Origin: Prevotella pallens ATCC 700821
Lineage (GTDB): Bacteria > Bacteroidota > Bacteroidia > Bacteroidales > Bacteroidaceae
Length of the DNA stretch: 60,793 bases
Direction of reading: 5' to 3'
Assembly: GCF_000220255.1 (NCBI RefSeq)
Contig: NZ_GL982514.1
Location: 1-60,793 of the forward strand
Part shown: positions 18,374 through 28,546 of the stretch, in pieces
Layout of the letters: every line of letters begins with the position of its first letter
Numbering within the stretch: position 1 is the stretch's first letter
Notes under the pieces: generated by a model
Told to the model about the DNA's origin: nothing
Database searches by the model: none
The model's input: the letters and a program-made list of their open reading frames with translations, nothing else
Made by a program: the position numbers and the translations under genes

Positions 18374-18766
18374 ATGGAAGAAAGATATAGTAGAAACAGA
18401 CTCTATGTGAGTGAAAACGAGCAAAGCATCATCAAGGATTATAAGATATTCCTTGGTGGTGCTGGTATCGGTAGTATCGTGGCAGAATGTGCTTTAAGAT
18501 TAGGTTTTGAACATATCACCATTGTTGATGGTGATAAGGTAGAAAAGACTAACTTAAATAGACAAAACTACACGGGAAATGACATCGGTAGGTATAAAGC
18601 TGAGTGCTTGGCAGAACGATTGTTAAGTATAAACCCTAATGCACATATAACCGTACATACCGAGTTCTTAACGTCAGATAATATCGAAGCATTGATTGCC
18701 AATCACAATGTTGCTATCAATGCTTTAGATTTAAAGGACGAAACTCCTTTTGTCTTTGATAAAATC
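18374..18766 (+). pseudogene. ThiF/E1-like adenylyltransferase, 3' end lost to an IS
   Basis: The first 131 residues are a clear ThiF/MoeB/E1 Rossmann fold: ILGG-type loop FLGGAGIGSIVAECALRLG, the acidic VDGDKVEKTNLNRQ with the nucleotide-contacting Asp and Arg, and the DIGRYKAECLAERL segment. The frame then runs straight into the end of an IS1380-type element at 18767 and closes with 39 foreign codons. The catalytic and zinc-binding C-terminal half is missing, so it should be inactive. Complete relatives adenylate a C-terminal glycine of a ubiquitin-like or sulfur-carrier protein. Here it was probably part of another cargo or defence gene set now lost. Confidence 0.75.
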
Positions 18767-19514
18767 CCTTATTTCCGCAGCGTTTTTGCTTGCAAGAAAA
18801 GCAAGTGCATGATACATAAAAGTATTCAAACACTTGCGTATGTCAGAAAATTCACTTATCTTAGTGCTACTAAACATATAAAATAATCAACCAACTGGCA
18901 TGACAAAAGTAGCAATAAAATCTGACAAAATAACCTCTTTGGGTGGAATTTTTCACGTAATGGATGTTTTTTCCAAACTTGGACTCAATCAAATTATTGA
19001 CTCCTCGCTTGGTCAGCGTGGCAGTACAAGTACGGCATTCCAATATAGTGATATTATTTCATCGCTGTTTTATAGCTATTTATGTGGTGCTGATTGCTTG
19101 GAAGATATTAACACGCTCGTTGCTCAGTTTTCATTATCTCCCAAATGTACACTTCCTGGGGCAGACACTGTTGGTCGTGGTTTAAAAGAACTTAAGGAAG
19201 CAAATGTGGTTTACACTTGTGATAAATTCAAGCACGCTTATAAGTACAATAAGGCTGAGAAATTAAACCAACTTCTTCTGACGATGGTTAAGCATCTTGG
19301 TTTGACACACGAAGGAAGCAGCGTTGATTTAGACTTTGACCACCAGTTTATTCCTGCGCACAAATACGATGCAACATATTCTTATAAAGGTGATTACGGT
19401 TACTTTCCTGGCTGGGTACACCTGCCTTTCTCCTTTCTTGAGCAGAACACCTTCTTTATGCTCGTTACAGCAATGTTGAAGAACTTCTACCTTTTTCTCA
19501 TTGATAAATTACGC

Positions 19515-20553
19515 GAGTTCGGGATAAGAAAAGGCTTGAAAAAGTTGGTAATCTCGTCAAAAATTCGTATCTTTATAGGTGAAAATCAATAGATTACAAG
19601 ATTTTTGAACGATGATTACCAAGGACAAAGTTACTGAAATTTTCTGTATAATCGACGAGTTTGATAAGAATTTGAGTGCCGAATTAGCGAAAAACCTGCG
19701 TCTACCGTCCCATAACAGTGACGGCAAACGCTACCGAAACCGCAAGGGCAGACTCTCGGAAAGTGAGATTATGACCATTTTGGTATGCTATCATTTCGGC
19801 GCATATCGCAATTTCAAGGAGTATTATTTGAATTGGGTCAAAGGGGTGATGCGTCAGGATTTTCCCGACGCGGTTTCCTATAACCGCTTCGTTGAACTCA
19901 TGCCAAGAGTGTTCTTTAAGATGATGCTGTTCATGAAGCTCTATGCCTTCGGCAAGTGTACGGGTATAACATTCGTTGACAGCACAATGATACCCGTATG
20001 TCACAATGTACGACGATATTACAACAAAGTCTTTGCCGGCCTCGCCAAGGACGGAAAGGGTACCATGGGCTGGTGTCATGGATTCAAGCTGCACCTGCTA
20101 TGCAATGATTCTGGTGAAGTGATAACGTTCTGTCTTACAGGAGCAAATGTGGATGACAGAGATAGCAGGGTATGGACGGTATTTGCAAAGGTCTTATTTG
20201 GGAAGATCTTTGCTGATAGAGGGTACATCAAGCAGGAACTCTTTGATAGTCTGTTCAGTCAAGGTATCCAACTCGTTCATGGGCTCAAGGCTAAGATGAA
20301 GAACAAACTGATGCCTATGTGGGACAAGATTATGCTGAGGAAAAGATACATTATCGAGTGCATTAACGAACTACTCAAGAACAAAGCCAACCTTGTTCAC
20401 TCAAGACACCGCTCGATACACAACTTTATCATGAACTTGTGTTCTGCCCTTACAGCATACTGCTTCTTTGAGAACAAGCCAGAGGCACTGCCAGTGTATG
20501 TGGAAAAATCAAGGCAGTTGGAACTTTTTTCATACTAAACTTATCCCGAACTC
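19515..20553 (+). mobile_element. IS982-family insertion sequence, 1039 bp
   Basis: Bounded by GAGTTCGGGATAAG (19515-19528) and CTTATCCCGAACTC (20540-20553), a perfect 14-bp inverted repeat. It contains one full-length transposase gene. Inserted within the C-terminal coding part of an IS1380 transposase, hence younger than it. I found no flanking target duplication. Confidence 0.85.
19612..20538 (+). CDS. IS982-family transposase
   Basis: 308 residues, full length for the family. It has the N-terminal helical region (SESEIMTILVCYHFGAYRNF) and a DDE catalytic core: Asp in ITFVDSTMIPVC, Asp in the GANVDDRDS region with IFADRGYI, and Glu in KRYIIECINELLKN. It is read toward the right inverted repeat. 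Because the ORF and both ends are intact, this copy may still be mobile. Confidence 0.9.
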   Translation: MITKDKVTEIFCIIDEFDKNLSAELAKNLRLPSHNSDGKRYRNRKGRLSESEIMTILVCYHFGAYRNFKEYYLNWVKGVMRQDFPDAVSYNRFVELMPRVFFKMMLFMKLYAFGKCTGITFVDSTMIPVCHNVRRYYNKVFAGLAKDGKGTMGWCHGFKLHLLCNDSGEVITFCLTGANVDDRDSRVWTVFAKVLFGKIFADRGYIKQELFDSLFSQGIQLVHGLKAKMKNKLMPMWDKIMLRKRYIIECINELLKNKANLVHSRHRSIHNFIMNLCSALTAYCFFENKPEALPVYVEKSRQLELFSY

Positions 20554-20940
20554 AAGTATAAATTGTCTCAACAAATAGAACCTCTAAAGAAAAGCAGTCG
20601 TTTGAAGAAGTTCATATTACACTTCATCAACGTACCTGCCAAATGGATTAAGACAGGAAGGAGATACGTCTTAAACCTATACACACCCAAAAAGTATTAT
20701 ATCAAGATTTTTAAAGAATAGCTTCAAACTCTTTGCTGAATTTTATCTTCCCCATTCCCTATGGGTAAGGGAACTTGTGTCCAATAACCAACCTATTTGT
20801 GATAAGTTGAGCAAAAAATGACAAATCGACCTTTCTCGTAGGGTTAAATGAGACGCAAACAAGTTTTGAAACAAACAAGGAAATTGTTTGCGGAAATAAG
20901 GTTATTTGTTAATGTTCGTTTATCATTAAGCATATAGTCC

Positions 20941-23295
20941 TTATTCTGTAAACCCTCTTTTTTTGAGAGTTATATAGTTCATATACATTCCTCTTTTCAT
21001 TCTTTCACCCAATGGACGTTTCCCATTGGCTATCTCATCCATAACTTTCCATTGCCAATCTTTGAGGACACGACGTCTGCGATCCCACTCAACCATTTTT
21101 TGAACCAACTCAATTGTGATATTATCGTTATCATAATCAGTTGAGGGAGCATGACTTGCACTATGTGCTTTATCGTCTTCGGAAGCAAGCTTATCTGCCT
21201 CAAACAACAATTCGATATTCTTCTCACAAACGATATTATAAATATTTATGGCTTTTCTTCTATCTGAATCAGTAAACTTATGATTAAACTTCAACTTATG
21301 AGCCGTTTCTTGAGCAGCAGACTGATAATTGATAGACAAACAATCAGTTTCTTTTCCCCATTCAGCAATTTTTCTCCACAATGAATATGGAATAGATTCT
21401 ATAATTTCCATATCATGAGCTACATCTTCATCGTTCTCATCAGGACTCAGTGAAAAACCTTTTCTGACTGGAGTTGAAGAATTTATGAGATCAGACTTTA
21501 TATCATTCAAATCATAAGACCAAGTATATGCCTTAACCTTCTCCCAGCATTCTTCTTTTTTTGACCACTCGATATAATGTGAAATAGGTGATTCATTGAG
21601 AATGAATTCATTAATCTGTTTCATTAGCTCATAAATGAAATCAGAAAGTGCGTTAGAAAGGCATTGGTTCTTCCAAATCTTGTAGAGGTTTAGCTTTCCC
21701 TTCGTTATGGTAGTTAATAAAGAAATAGCATAAGGAACAACTACTTGTTTCAACTCACCAATATTATTTCCAGATACTTTGGTACCATATCTTTTATCTG
21801 CAGTTCTGAATAATATCGTTTTGGCAATGGCATCTTCATAATAGATGCTATTGAGGTTTTTAATACTTTCAGGTAAGTTATTATTTATGAACTTACTGTA
21901 GTTCTTTTCGTTACCACGTACCACGATAAACGGACCGATTGAAATCTTTTTCCCATCATACACTTCTTCGTATGCGTTTATATATTTGGCAAGTTCTACC
22001 TTCGTAATAACCTGCTTCTTGGGATATTTCAAGTCAAAGGCAGTTTGGCGAGATTTGGTAAACCCCTCCTTTTGACGAAGATTTTTATATTGGCCTCTTG
22101 CTCTTTCAAAGAACCAATATGTCTGGATGTTTGAATCTTCTGTTATTGGTGTCATGATGTATCGTGATAACTTCTCAAACGCAATAAGATGGGCATTATT
22201 GGCTGTAAAATCAGCGTCATTCACCTTGTTTTGTGTATTTGCATATCGAGAAATGCGTGATACAATATCGGCAAATTCTTCTGCTCTTTTGATCACCGAG
22301 ATTTTAGCTTGAACAAAAATCCCAGAGATGTCAGCCTTATCCTTTTTCCATGTATGGTAGATAGATGCAGTTGTTTGACCGCCATTTACAATCTGTAAAT
22401 TAGAAATCTTGACAATGTTTCTGCCTATAGAATCTAATTCGATGTGATCTGCAGTAGCCGCTAATCCATTATTGAAGGCCAAGAACATATGTGGCTCTTT
22501 TTTAATTGTATCTCTGATACCTTTGTTAATTTTTCCCGTAAATTGGAGGAAAGAACGAACATTTTGTTCCAATAATCTGGCACCAAACCTTTCATATAAA
22601 TTGGCCAAACATATTCCAGGTATAATAGCTACATATGCTTGATAGTCTGGGTTTTCAGAAGCTGCTGATAAACATGGGACAGTATAGCCTTCCTCCATAA
22701 AATTAATCTCAATAGGCACGCGTGACTCTACTGTAACTTGGTAAAGATAGCGAAGGTCAATCACCCGGAAGAATACTTTATATCCACAGATTTCTATATT
22801 AGCAGGAATTTCCCCTTTATATTCTCCATTAGTTAGGATAAAGGCATTAACTCTTACCAAATTCTCTTTTAATTCTTCATATGAAGATAGAGTATTTGCG
22901 AACTCGAATATTTCAGATGATTCTGCAACTTCATTTGCATAATCACCATATACAGCCTTTCTGAAGAAATTAATAATTCTGGTAGCAGCTCTATCAATTT
23001 CAGCTTTAGGAGTTGAATATATGCTTTCTTCACACCCAAAAATAGAAATAAATAAGTCAACAGTTTCATAATTATCAGCTATTGCATAACCATTAATTTT
23101 ATGTTGCTTTTTTGTTCCTAAGTCTTTTTCATCAAAAGCTACTGTTGCATTTTCAGTTTCTCCAGCTTCTGACAATACATCAAGAACATATCTAGTAAAT
23201 GTTTGCTCTTGATTATCGCCATCTTCATTAGATAGTTGGCGGGTTGCAATCTCTTGAATGAGAGATAGATAATATTTATTTATGTCATTATTCAT
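20941..23295 (-). CDS. AIPR-family protein (abortive infection/phage resistance)
   Basis: 784 residues. The central part shows the AIPR hallmark: FLAFNNGLAATADHIE followed by LQIVNGGQTTASIYH, then VQAKISVIK and ISRYANTQNKVNDADF. The N-terminal part (FTRYVLDVLSEAG, VDLFISIFG) resembles a restriction-endonuclease-like fold common in this family. AIPR proteins occur in abortive infection and in MORC-linked restriction operons. It is the last gene of the five-gene operon after DUF4420. Its 3' end is 40 bp from the right end of the IS1380 element, so the operon has survived the insertion intact. Confidence 0.8.
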   Translation of the reverse strand: MNNDINKYYLSLIQEIATRQLSNEDGDNQEQTFTRYVLDVLSEAGETENATVAFDEKDLGTKKQHKINGYAIADNYETVDLFISIFGCEESIYSTPKAEIDRAATRIINFFRKAVYGDYANEVAESSEIFEFANTLSSYEELKENLVRVNAFILTNGEYKGEIPANIEICGYKVFFRVIDLRYLYQVTVESRVPIEINFMEEGYTVPCLSAASENPDYQAYVAIIPGICLANLYERFGARLLEQNVRSFLQFTGKINKGIRDTIKKEPHMFLAFNNGLAATADHIELDSIGRNIVKISNLQIVNGGQTTASIYHTWKKDKADISGIFVQAKISVIKRAEEFADIVSRISRYANTQNKVNDADFTANNAHLIAFEKLSRYIMTPITEDSNIQTYWFFERARGQYKNLRQKEGFTKSRQTAFDLKYPKKQVITKVELAKYINAYEEVYDGKKISIGPFIVVRGNEKNYSKFINNNLPESIKNLNSIYYEDAIAKTILFRTADKRYGTKVSGNNIGELKQVVVPYAISLLTTITKGKLNLYKIWKNQCLSNALSDFIYELMKQINEFILNESPISHYIEWSKKEECWEKVKAYTWSYDLNDIKSDLINSSTPVRKGFSLSPDENDEDVAHDMEIIESIPYSLWRKIAEWGKETDCLSINYQSAAQETAHKLKFNHKFTDSDRRKAINIYNIVCEKNIELLFEADKLASEDDKAHSASHAPSTDYDNDNITIELVQKMVEWDRRRRVLKDWQWKVMDEIANGKRPLGERMKRGMYMNYITLKKRGFTE

Positions 23296-23296
23296 G

Positions 23297-24301
23297 TCAC
23301 TTTATGGTATTAAATAAAACACCTTCAGGAACTAAATATTCATCGCACATGCCGATAGAAATAACATAAACGACATTACTAACTCCGTTTCTAAGATCAT
23401 TCTCCATGATTCTTGGGAAATCGGCTAATACTTTATAGTACTTTTCGCTCCTTTTTTTATAAAAACGCTCAGCATATAAGGATTCATGACAAGATATGTA
23501 CTTCGCTTCAATGAGCTTTTCTTCGAAAATACTTAGTGCAGGTACATTGCCACTGAGAAGGGCCTTTATTTCTGACACAATCATAGGCAAACTTTCTCCA
23601 TTAGTTTTGGATACTTCTAAAACTAAATGATAAACAAATAAATGAGCGACAAGTGAATTATCAAGTTGTCGTTCTCCGTTTATAGTTATGAATTGAGCAT
23701 TATTGGTAGATGTTGTTTTTACTTCAACTGCCCAATTATCGCCTTGAAAGTCCTTATTTGTTTTCTCAACTCCAGTCCACAATTGTAAAGTAGAAACATA
23801 GGTATCATTTGAACTTCGATTTAACAATTTCCTAAGGAAAACCAATTCTCCGTATAAACCTTGCTGTTCTTCTTTTGATAATCCTTCGAATTTAAGTTTT
23901 CCGAACAAATCCTTCCATCTATGTAATTGATTTACAACCTCTTGAGCCATTTCTCTTGTAGAAGATAGTGGTTTTAGAGTAGTTATCAAATCTTCACATA
24001 ATGCGGCGAAAACTCTTTGGTTTTCAATTCTCATCAGTTGAACATGGAGCATCTTTTGTCCTGGCATTGAAGCATCCAAAAGCTGCCTAATTCTTAATTC
24101 GCTCAAATTGCTTAAAGACGAAATATCAATCTTGAATTCTTTCGAGAAAGAGACCGCTATCCCAACTATATCATCGGGATAGCTATATGTGGCATATACT
24201 TGTATTGGTAATGATGTGTCATACAGTTTCTTCACAACCCCTATAGTTGCAAGGCTTTTTAATGAGCTCCACAACTCTATAATATGATATTTATTCTCCA
24301 T
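23297..24301 (-). CDS. DUF4420 / PD-(D/E)XK motif protein
   Basis: About 334 residues from MENKYHII at 24301, which gives an 11-bp overlap with the Z1 gene; earlier in-frame Met codons lie up to 24346. The centre holds ELVFLRKLL, then WAVEVKTTSTNN, the E-xK motif of a PD-(D/E)XK nuclease fold, preceded by LWTGVEKTNKDFQGDN with the Asp. Members of this family are the presumed nuclease subunit of MORC/Z1 restriction systems. It lies between the Z1 helicase and AIPR genes, 1 bp from the latter. Confidence 0.8.
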   Translation of the reverse strand: MENKYHIIELWSSLKSLATIGVVKKLYDTSLPIQVYATYSYPDDIVGIAVSFSKEFKIDISSLSNLSELRIRQLLDASMPGQKMLHVQLMRIENQRVFAALCEDLITTLKPLSSTREMAQEVVNQLHRWKDLFGKLKFEGLSKEEQQGLYGELVFLRKLLNRSSNDTYVSTLQLWTGVEKTNKDFQGDNWAVEVKTTSTNNAQFITINGERQLDNSLVAHLFVYHLVLEVSKTNGESLPMIVSEIKALLSGNVPALSIFEEKLIEAKYISCHESLYAERFYKKRSEKYYKVLADFPRIMENDLRNGVSNVVYVISIGMCDEYLVPEGVLFNTIK

Positions 24302-27071
24302 ACTCATTGTCGTTTTCATTATCGAAATTGTCTTCAATATCGGCATATTCTCCTACCATATTCACTTTATAATTTACAGCTATAGATGTATCTGTTGCAG
24401 GAAACGAAATAGCGAACCCTACAAAAGGATCATCACTTACTGTAAACACGGTTGAACCTTCAACGGGCACGTTATTCTTCATAACGTTGGCACCAATAGG
24501 ATTTAATGGATATATAATTAGAAGTGGTTGAGCTTTGGGTCTGAAATTACTACGTACAACTAATGGCTTGGGATATGCCTTTGCCCAAGTTTTACCACTA
24601 TTAATAGCCTCTTGCTTTGTTGCTTCAAGAGCTTCATTTAGCACATTCTTATCTAAATCCACAAATTCATCGGCTTGATTACCTACTATATGATTCTTTC
24701 GAATAAAGTAAGTTTTGTAATCGGTATCAATAGCTCTATTACGATAGAAACAATTAACTTTATATTTGTTACAAAAACAATATTCCTTATTCGGTCCACT
24801 ACCAGCCGTTTTGTTCATTAGAACTACGCTCCAATTCGTTAATTCGCCATATCCTTGTAACTCATTAATATACTTAACTATCAACTCAAGATTTACCTTT
24901 TTGAGAGATTCTGCAACAGTAAATTCATTGAAATAATCAGAGATTTGGTTTGCTGGAACGTTCTTCCAAAGATAGTCTCCGTCTTTGATTAGCGGCTCAC
25001 CTAAACCAGATAGAAGCTCTTCGGTTGCAACAAGGTTTCTATTCTTTAATCCCTTGTCAATTGGCAATTGATACGTTTCAATGAGGCGAGAAGCCCATGA
25101 TACTTGAATTTCTTTGGTATTTCTCATTTTATTAAGAGCTGTAATCTGCAGACATCCTGGATGCGTACGCACCTTAAGGGCATACTTATCAGGAGTACTT
25201 CTCGATTCTGCAAGGTAGTTGAACTCATCACGCAACTCAGCACTAGCAACAGCTATGTGTCGATACCATTCATTAAGTTCCGTACTTGTAAATAATCGGC
25301 ATAAATCAACATATCCAGGACGATAACCAAACCATCTGCCCATCTGCATTAATGTGTCATACATTTTAGATGCACGTAGGAAATAGCTTATTGAAAGACC
25401 TTCCAAAGTTAGACCTCGAGATAGTTTGTCTCCGCCTATAGCAATTACAGAAACCCCATTTTTAGAACTCAGTTGATAATCAAGAATATCACCTGAAGAT
25501 CCGTTAATGGATTTCACTTCAATTTTCTGAACAACTTTGAAAAGCAAAGGCTTAATATCTTCCCACTGGTGGACTTGCAAGCAATGATCAATATTGGAAA
25601 GCGACGAATTTTTAATTTTATTGGTTGTTTCAGTATAGTCATTCTCTAGCAAATCTTGAAATTCACTGAGCACAGATGAATCGTTTGCTTCTATCTCTTG
25701 CTTATAATAAGAAAACTGCTGAGCGACCAATTCTTTAATCTTATTTTGCCATAGCTGATAGCGAGAAACGTGGATAAGCATAGAGTTATGCTTGTTTTCT
25801 TGGCCTCTTGCTATACGTATAGCGCATGTCAATATAAAGCTCTTAATAGCCGTCTTTAATGACTCTGGTATATCTGTAAATGTTGGCTTGGGATCATTCT
25901 TTTTGTGCCCCTCTGGTATGAAAGTCAGATAATCGCTAATAGGAACCACAATTGGCAACAAGTCTTCTTCATCCTCAACATCCATACTTGTCCCAAATAC
26001 TTTTTCAGGACCAATATAATTAGTTGGTGCAGGTAGATTGATAATGAAGTCACGTGGAAACAGATCTGATTCGTCTTGTGCTATAAATATATTAGCAAAA
26101 GGGGTGGCTGTATATCCAACATAGGCAGACCTATTGAAGTGTCCAATCAGCGTTCTAATAGCATTATTAATTGCTGTTGGGTTTAAATTCTCATCTCTCT
26201 GTGTATTGATTGAAGCATTATCAGCTTCATCATCAACCAGTAGCAACGATTTATTGGCAATCTTGTGACCCCCAGCTTGAGCTCTTAGCCAAGCGTTCAA
26301 GCGCCTTAATACTGCTGCGTTCTTTTTTACAACCAAAATTATAGGTTGCGGTGCATTGAAGTTGAAGCCAGCTGTATTTGCTGCCCTACTATTGAAATCG
26401 CCAGAATCCAAACTTGTGGTATAGGAATTAGCTATAGCGGAATCAAAACCAGGAATCAGTCCCACACCGATTTTGGTAGTATTATTGATATTATATGCTC
26501 GTTCGTATTGGGTATCAAATCCTAAAAAGCCCTCATCTATTCTACTTTGAGTTTGGCTTCTCAGATTATTCAATATGCCAGCTAGTACAACGATAAAATT
26601 GAAGCCAGCATCAGCAGCTTTGCAAATTAAGCCTGTGTAATTAGCTGTTTTACCAGATTGAACTTGACCTACAACTAACCCCTTTTTATCAATTGTGATA
26701 TTGGTCAGCTGTGGATTAAACAAATTATCTAAAATGCGGTCACTCATATCATCTAATTTTTGAATGACAAGTGGAGCAAAGCCTTTTTGTTCAGACAGAT
26801 ATTCTTTATATCTCACCCAAAAGTCCCAAGTAGATTTGCGTTCAGCTTTGAAATCTCTAAGCCAAGGTTGTCTTCTTTCATTTCCTTCTAGAATTTGAAA
26901 ATCCTGAATTCTTACTCCATACAAGGATAGTAATTCGTTTTTTACTTGCGCAATATCCATATCGGGATAGATTCGTGATACCCTTGCTATAGCATCATTA
27001 ATCTGATCGTCTGTTACAACAGCATTTGGTCCGATTAGGACTCGGCACATATTAATAATTTGATTCTGCAT
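24291..27071 (-). CDS. Z1-domain ATPase/helicase
   Basis: 926 residues. The N-terminal helicase core has Walker A GQVQSGKTANYTG (Lys141), Walker B LLLVDDEADNASIN and YTATPFANIF. The Z1 signature lies in the second half: IGGDKLSRGLTLEGL, then YDTLMQMGRWFGYRPGY with the arginine finger. Z1 proteins are SF2-type motors found with MORC ATPases, DUF4420 and C5-methylases, where they are thought to translocate or remodel DNA for cleavage. It starts 2 bp after the MORC-like gene. Confidence 0.85.
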   Translation of the reverse strand: MQNQIINMCRVLIGPNAVVTDDQINDAIARVSRIYPDMDIAQVKNELLSLYGVRIQDFQILEGNERRQPWLRDFKAERKSTWDFWVRYKEYLSEQKGFAPLVIQKLDDMSDRILDNLFNPQLTNITIDKKGLVVGQVQSGKTANYTGLICKAADAGFNFIVVLAGILNNLRSQTQSRIDEGFLGFDTQYERAYNINNTTKIGVGLIPGFDSAIANSYTTSLDSGDFNSRAANTAGFNFNAPQPIILVVKKNAAVLRRLNAWLRAQAGGHKIANKSLLLVDDEADNASINTQRDENLNPTAINNAIRTLIGHFNRSAYVGYTATPFANIFIAQDESDLFPRDFIINLPAPTNYIGPEKVFGTSMDVEDEEDLLPIVVPISDYLTFIPEGHKKNDPKPTFTDIPESLKTAIKSFILTCAIRIARGQENKHNSMLIHVSRYQLWQNKIKELVAQQFSYYKQEIEANDSSVLSEFQDLLENDYTETTNKIKNSSLSNIDHCLQVHQWEDIKPLLFKVVQKIEVKSINGSSGDILDYQLSSKNGVSVIAIGGDKLSRGLTLEGLSISYFLRASKMYDTLMQMGRWFGYRPGYVDLCRLFTSTELNEWYRHIAVASAELRDEFNYLAESRSTPDKYALKVRTHPGCLQITALNKMRNTKEIQVSWASRLIETYQLPIDKGLKNRNLVATEELLSGLGEPLIKDGDYLWKNVPANQISDYFNEFTVAESLKKVNLELIVKYINELQGYGELTNWSVVLMNKTAGSGPNKEYCFCNKYKVNCFYRNRAIDTDYKTYFIRKNHIVGNQADEFVDLDKNVLNEALEATKQEAINSGKTWAKAYPKPLVVRSNFRPKAQPLLIIYPLNPIGANVMKNNVPVEGSTVFTVSDDPFVGFAISFPATDTSIAVNYKVNMVGEYADIEDNFDNENDNEYGE

Positions 27072-27073
27072 AG

Positions 27074-28546
27074 CTATAAATTTTCGATTAAATCCTCAAA
27101 GAGATTAAATGGTTCTACTGTTTTTAGATATGCTTTAGCTTGTTCAGATGTCTTTCCCATTTTAATTTGGTTATCATACATCATCCGCATCATATCTGTT
27201 ATGATTGAAGGATTGATACTTGTAAAAGGTTCAAGTTGAGACTCTTCACCTTTTGCTTCATTGATATAAATAGTCTTAGTTGGTAACGTTTCCTCAATAA
27301 AACTAAGGAGAGTGTTAATAGCCTTCTCTGGGTTATCATGAGCCATACTTTTAATTTGCTGAATCATATCATGTTCACGATTAACCACAAAAGACCATTT
27401 GTTATCTTTTTTCTTCTCGCACCATAGAGGTTGGAAAGATGTACCAGCTTTCTGCTTCAGAATCTTTCCTCTATGTCGATAGACTTCACAGCCAATTGAT
27501 CTTACAGCTTTAGCGTAAGATTCAAGTTGACTTCTATTTTGCATTGGAGGATAGGCTCTTGATTTTTTAATATCAATCTGCCATTCAGCGTCCAATGTAT
27601 TAGGTAAATCTATCTTAATTCGCACTAATTTATAGTGTTCTTCCTTTCTAAATAGCCCAAGCCAATCACCTGCTAAAAGTAATCTTTTTCCTCTATACAC
27701 ATAGAATCCCTGCTGAGCTGCCCATCCATTTATACCTTCGGCTTTAGTATAGGCTACTTCGCTAGAGAAAGCACTTTTATGAGGCAAAACATACCCCTTG
27801 ACAGATATTCCACCAATAATACTCTCGGTGGGTCTTATCTGCGTCTTTGGTTTATCTTCACAGAATGGATTCCAAGGCTCTATCTCATGCTCACACCAGA
27901 AAATCTTCACAACTTTTTCTTCAATAAAACGGTGAAAAGTCATTGAAATGTGTCGTTTCACCTTATCTAATTGTGAAGAAAATTTAGCCTTTGAGTTAAT
28001 ATCAATCTCACTTGTTTCTGGGTTAATGATTCGGTCTAAACCTGACCATACAACCAAAGTGCCATGAGAAACATCATCAAGAGCATTTATATATTCATCA
28101 GGAATCCATTGAAGAAGTTCCCATTGGTTTGTTTTTGCAACATAGTCTAAGTCCCAAGTCCAATAGACGGGCTTGTAATCAGCCTTTTTGCTATATACGG
28201 TAAGTCTTCTACATTGAGAGAATGAGGCGGTTTTCAGTCCTAAACCAAATCGACCTAAATCACTTTTTGAACGTTCTTCCAAAGGATTTTGAGAACCTGG
28301 TCTCATAGCTTCAATAAGTTCTTGGTGGTTCATTCCAATACCGTCATCTTTAATAGTGATAATGGATTGGCCACCTTTCCAGATTCTTGAAATCCAGATA
28401 TTATTCGCACCAGCTGATATAGAGTTATCTAATATATCAGCTATTGCTGTTTCCAAACTATAGCCCATAGCTCGAAAAGTCTCAACCATGGACGCAGCAG
28501 CAGGTGTAGCATTAGCGGTTTTGAGTTCTTCGTAATTCATCTTCAT
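27074..28546 (-). CDS. MORC-like GHKL ATPase of a restriction system
   Basis: 490 residues. GHKL ATPase motifs are complete: N box LETAIADILDNS (Glu33, Asn41), G1 KDDGIGM (Asp67), G2 GRFGLGLKTAS (98-108) and a later TLVVWSGL. The order and the downstream S5-like segment fit the prokaryotic MORC/MutL-like branch, whose members dimerise on ATP binding and clamp DNA. It overlaps the methylase gene by 35 bp and is followed by Z1, an arrangement known for MORC-type restriction-modification islands. Confidence 0.85.
   Translation of the reverse strand: MKMNYEELKTANATPAAASMVETFRAMGYSLETAIADILDNSISAGANNIWISRIWKGGQSIITIKDDGIGMNHQELIEAMRPGSQNPLEERSKSDLGRFGLGLKTASFSQCRRLTVYSKKADYKPVYWTWDLDYVAKTNQWELLQWIPDEYINALDDVSHGTLVVWSGLDRIINPETSEIDINSKAKFSSQLDKVKRHISMTFHRFIEEKVVKIFWCEHEIEPWNPFCEDKPKTQIRPTESIIGGISVKGYVLPHKSAFSSEVAYTKAEGINGWAAQQGFYVYRGKRLLLAGDWLGLFRKEEHYKLVRIKIDLPNTLDAEWQIDIKKSRAYPPMQNRSQLESYAKAVRSIGCEVYRHRGKILKQKAGTSFQPLWCEKKKDNKWSFVVNREHDMIQQIKSMAHDNPEKAINTLLSFIEETLPTKTIYINEAKGEESQLEPFTSINPSIITDMMRMMYDNQIKMGKTSEQAKAYLKTVEPFNLFEDLIENL

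Larger units (their letters stand above)
18900..20721 (+). pseudogene. IS1380-family transposase, deleted and interrupted
   Basis: The N-terminal part (18900 to about 19514) reads as an IS1380 transposase: ITSLGGIFHVMDVFSKLGL, then DADTVGRGL-like GADTVGRGLKEL and VDLDFDHQF with the first catalytic Asp. After KGDYGYFPG it jumps directly to the C-terminal TAMLKNFYLFL, so the central catalytic region of about 180 residues is missing. An IS982 copy then splits it at 19515. The remaining C-terminus (LSQQIEPLKKSSRLKKFI...VPAKWIKTGRRYVLN) resumes at 20554 and stops at 20721. Inactive. Confidence 0.8.
18767..20901 (+). mobile_element. Degenerate IS1380-family element, interrupted by IS982
   Basis: Left end CCTTATTTCCGCA (18767) and right end TGCGGAAATAAGG (to 20901) are inverted repeats. 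Without the nested IS982 it is about 1.1 kb, roughly 0.5 kb shorter than a normal IS1380 member, so the middle of the transposase has been deleted. No target duplication is visible. The left 190 bp are repeated at 30437-30626. Confidence 0.75.
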
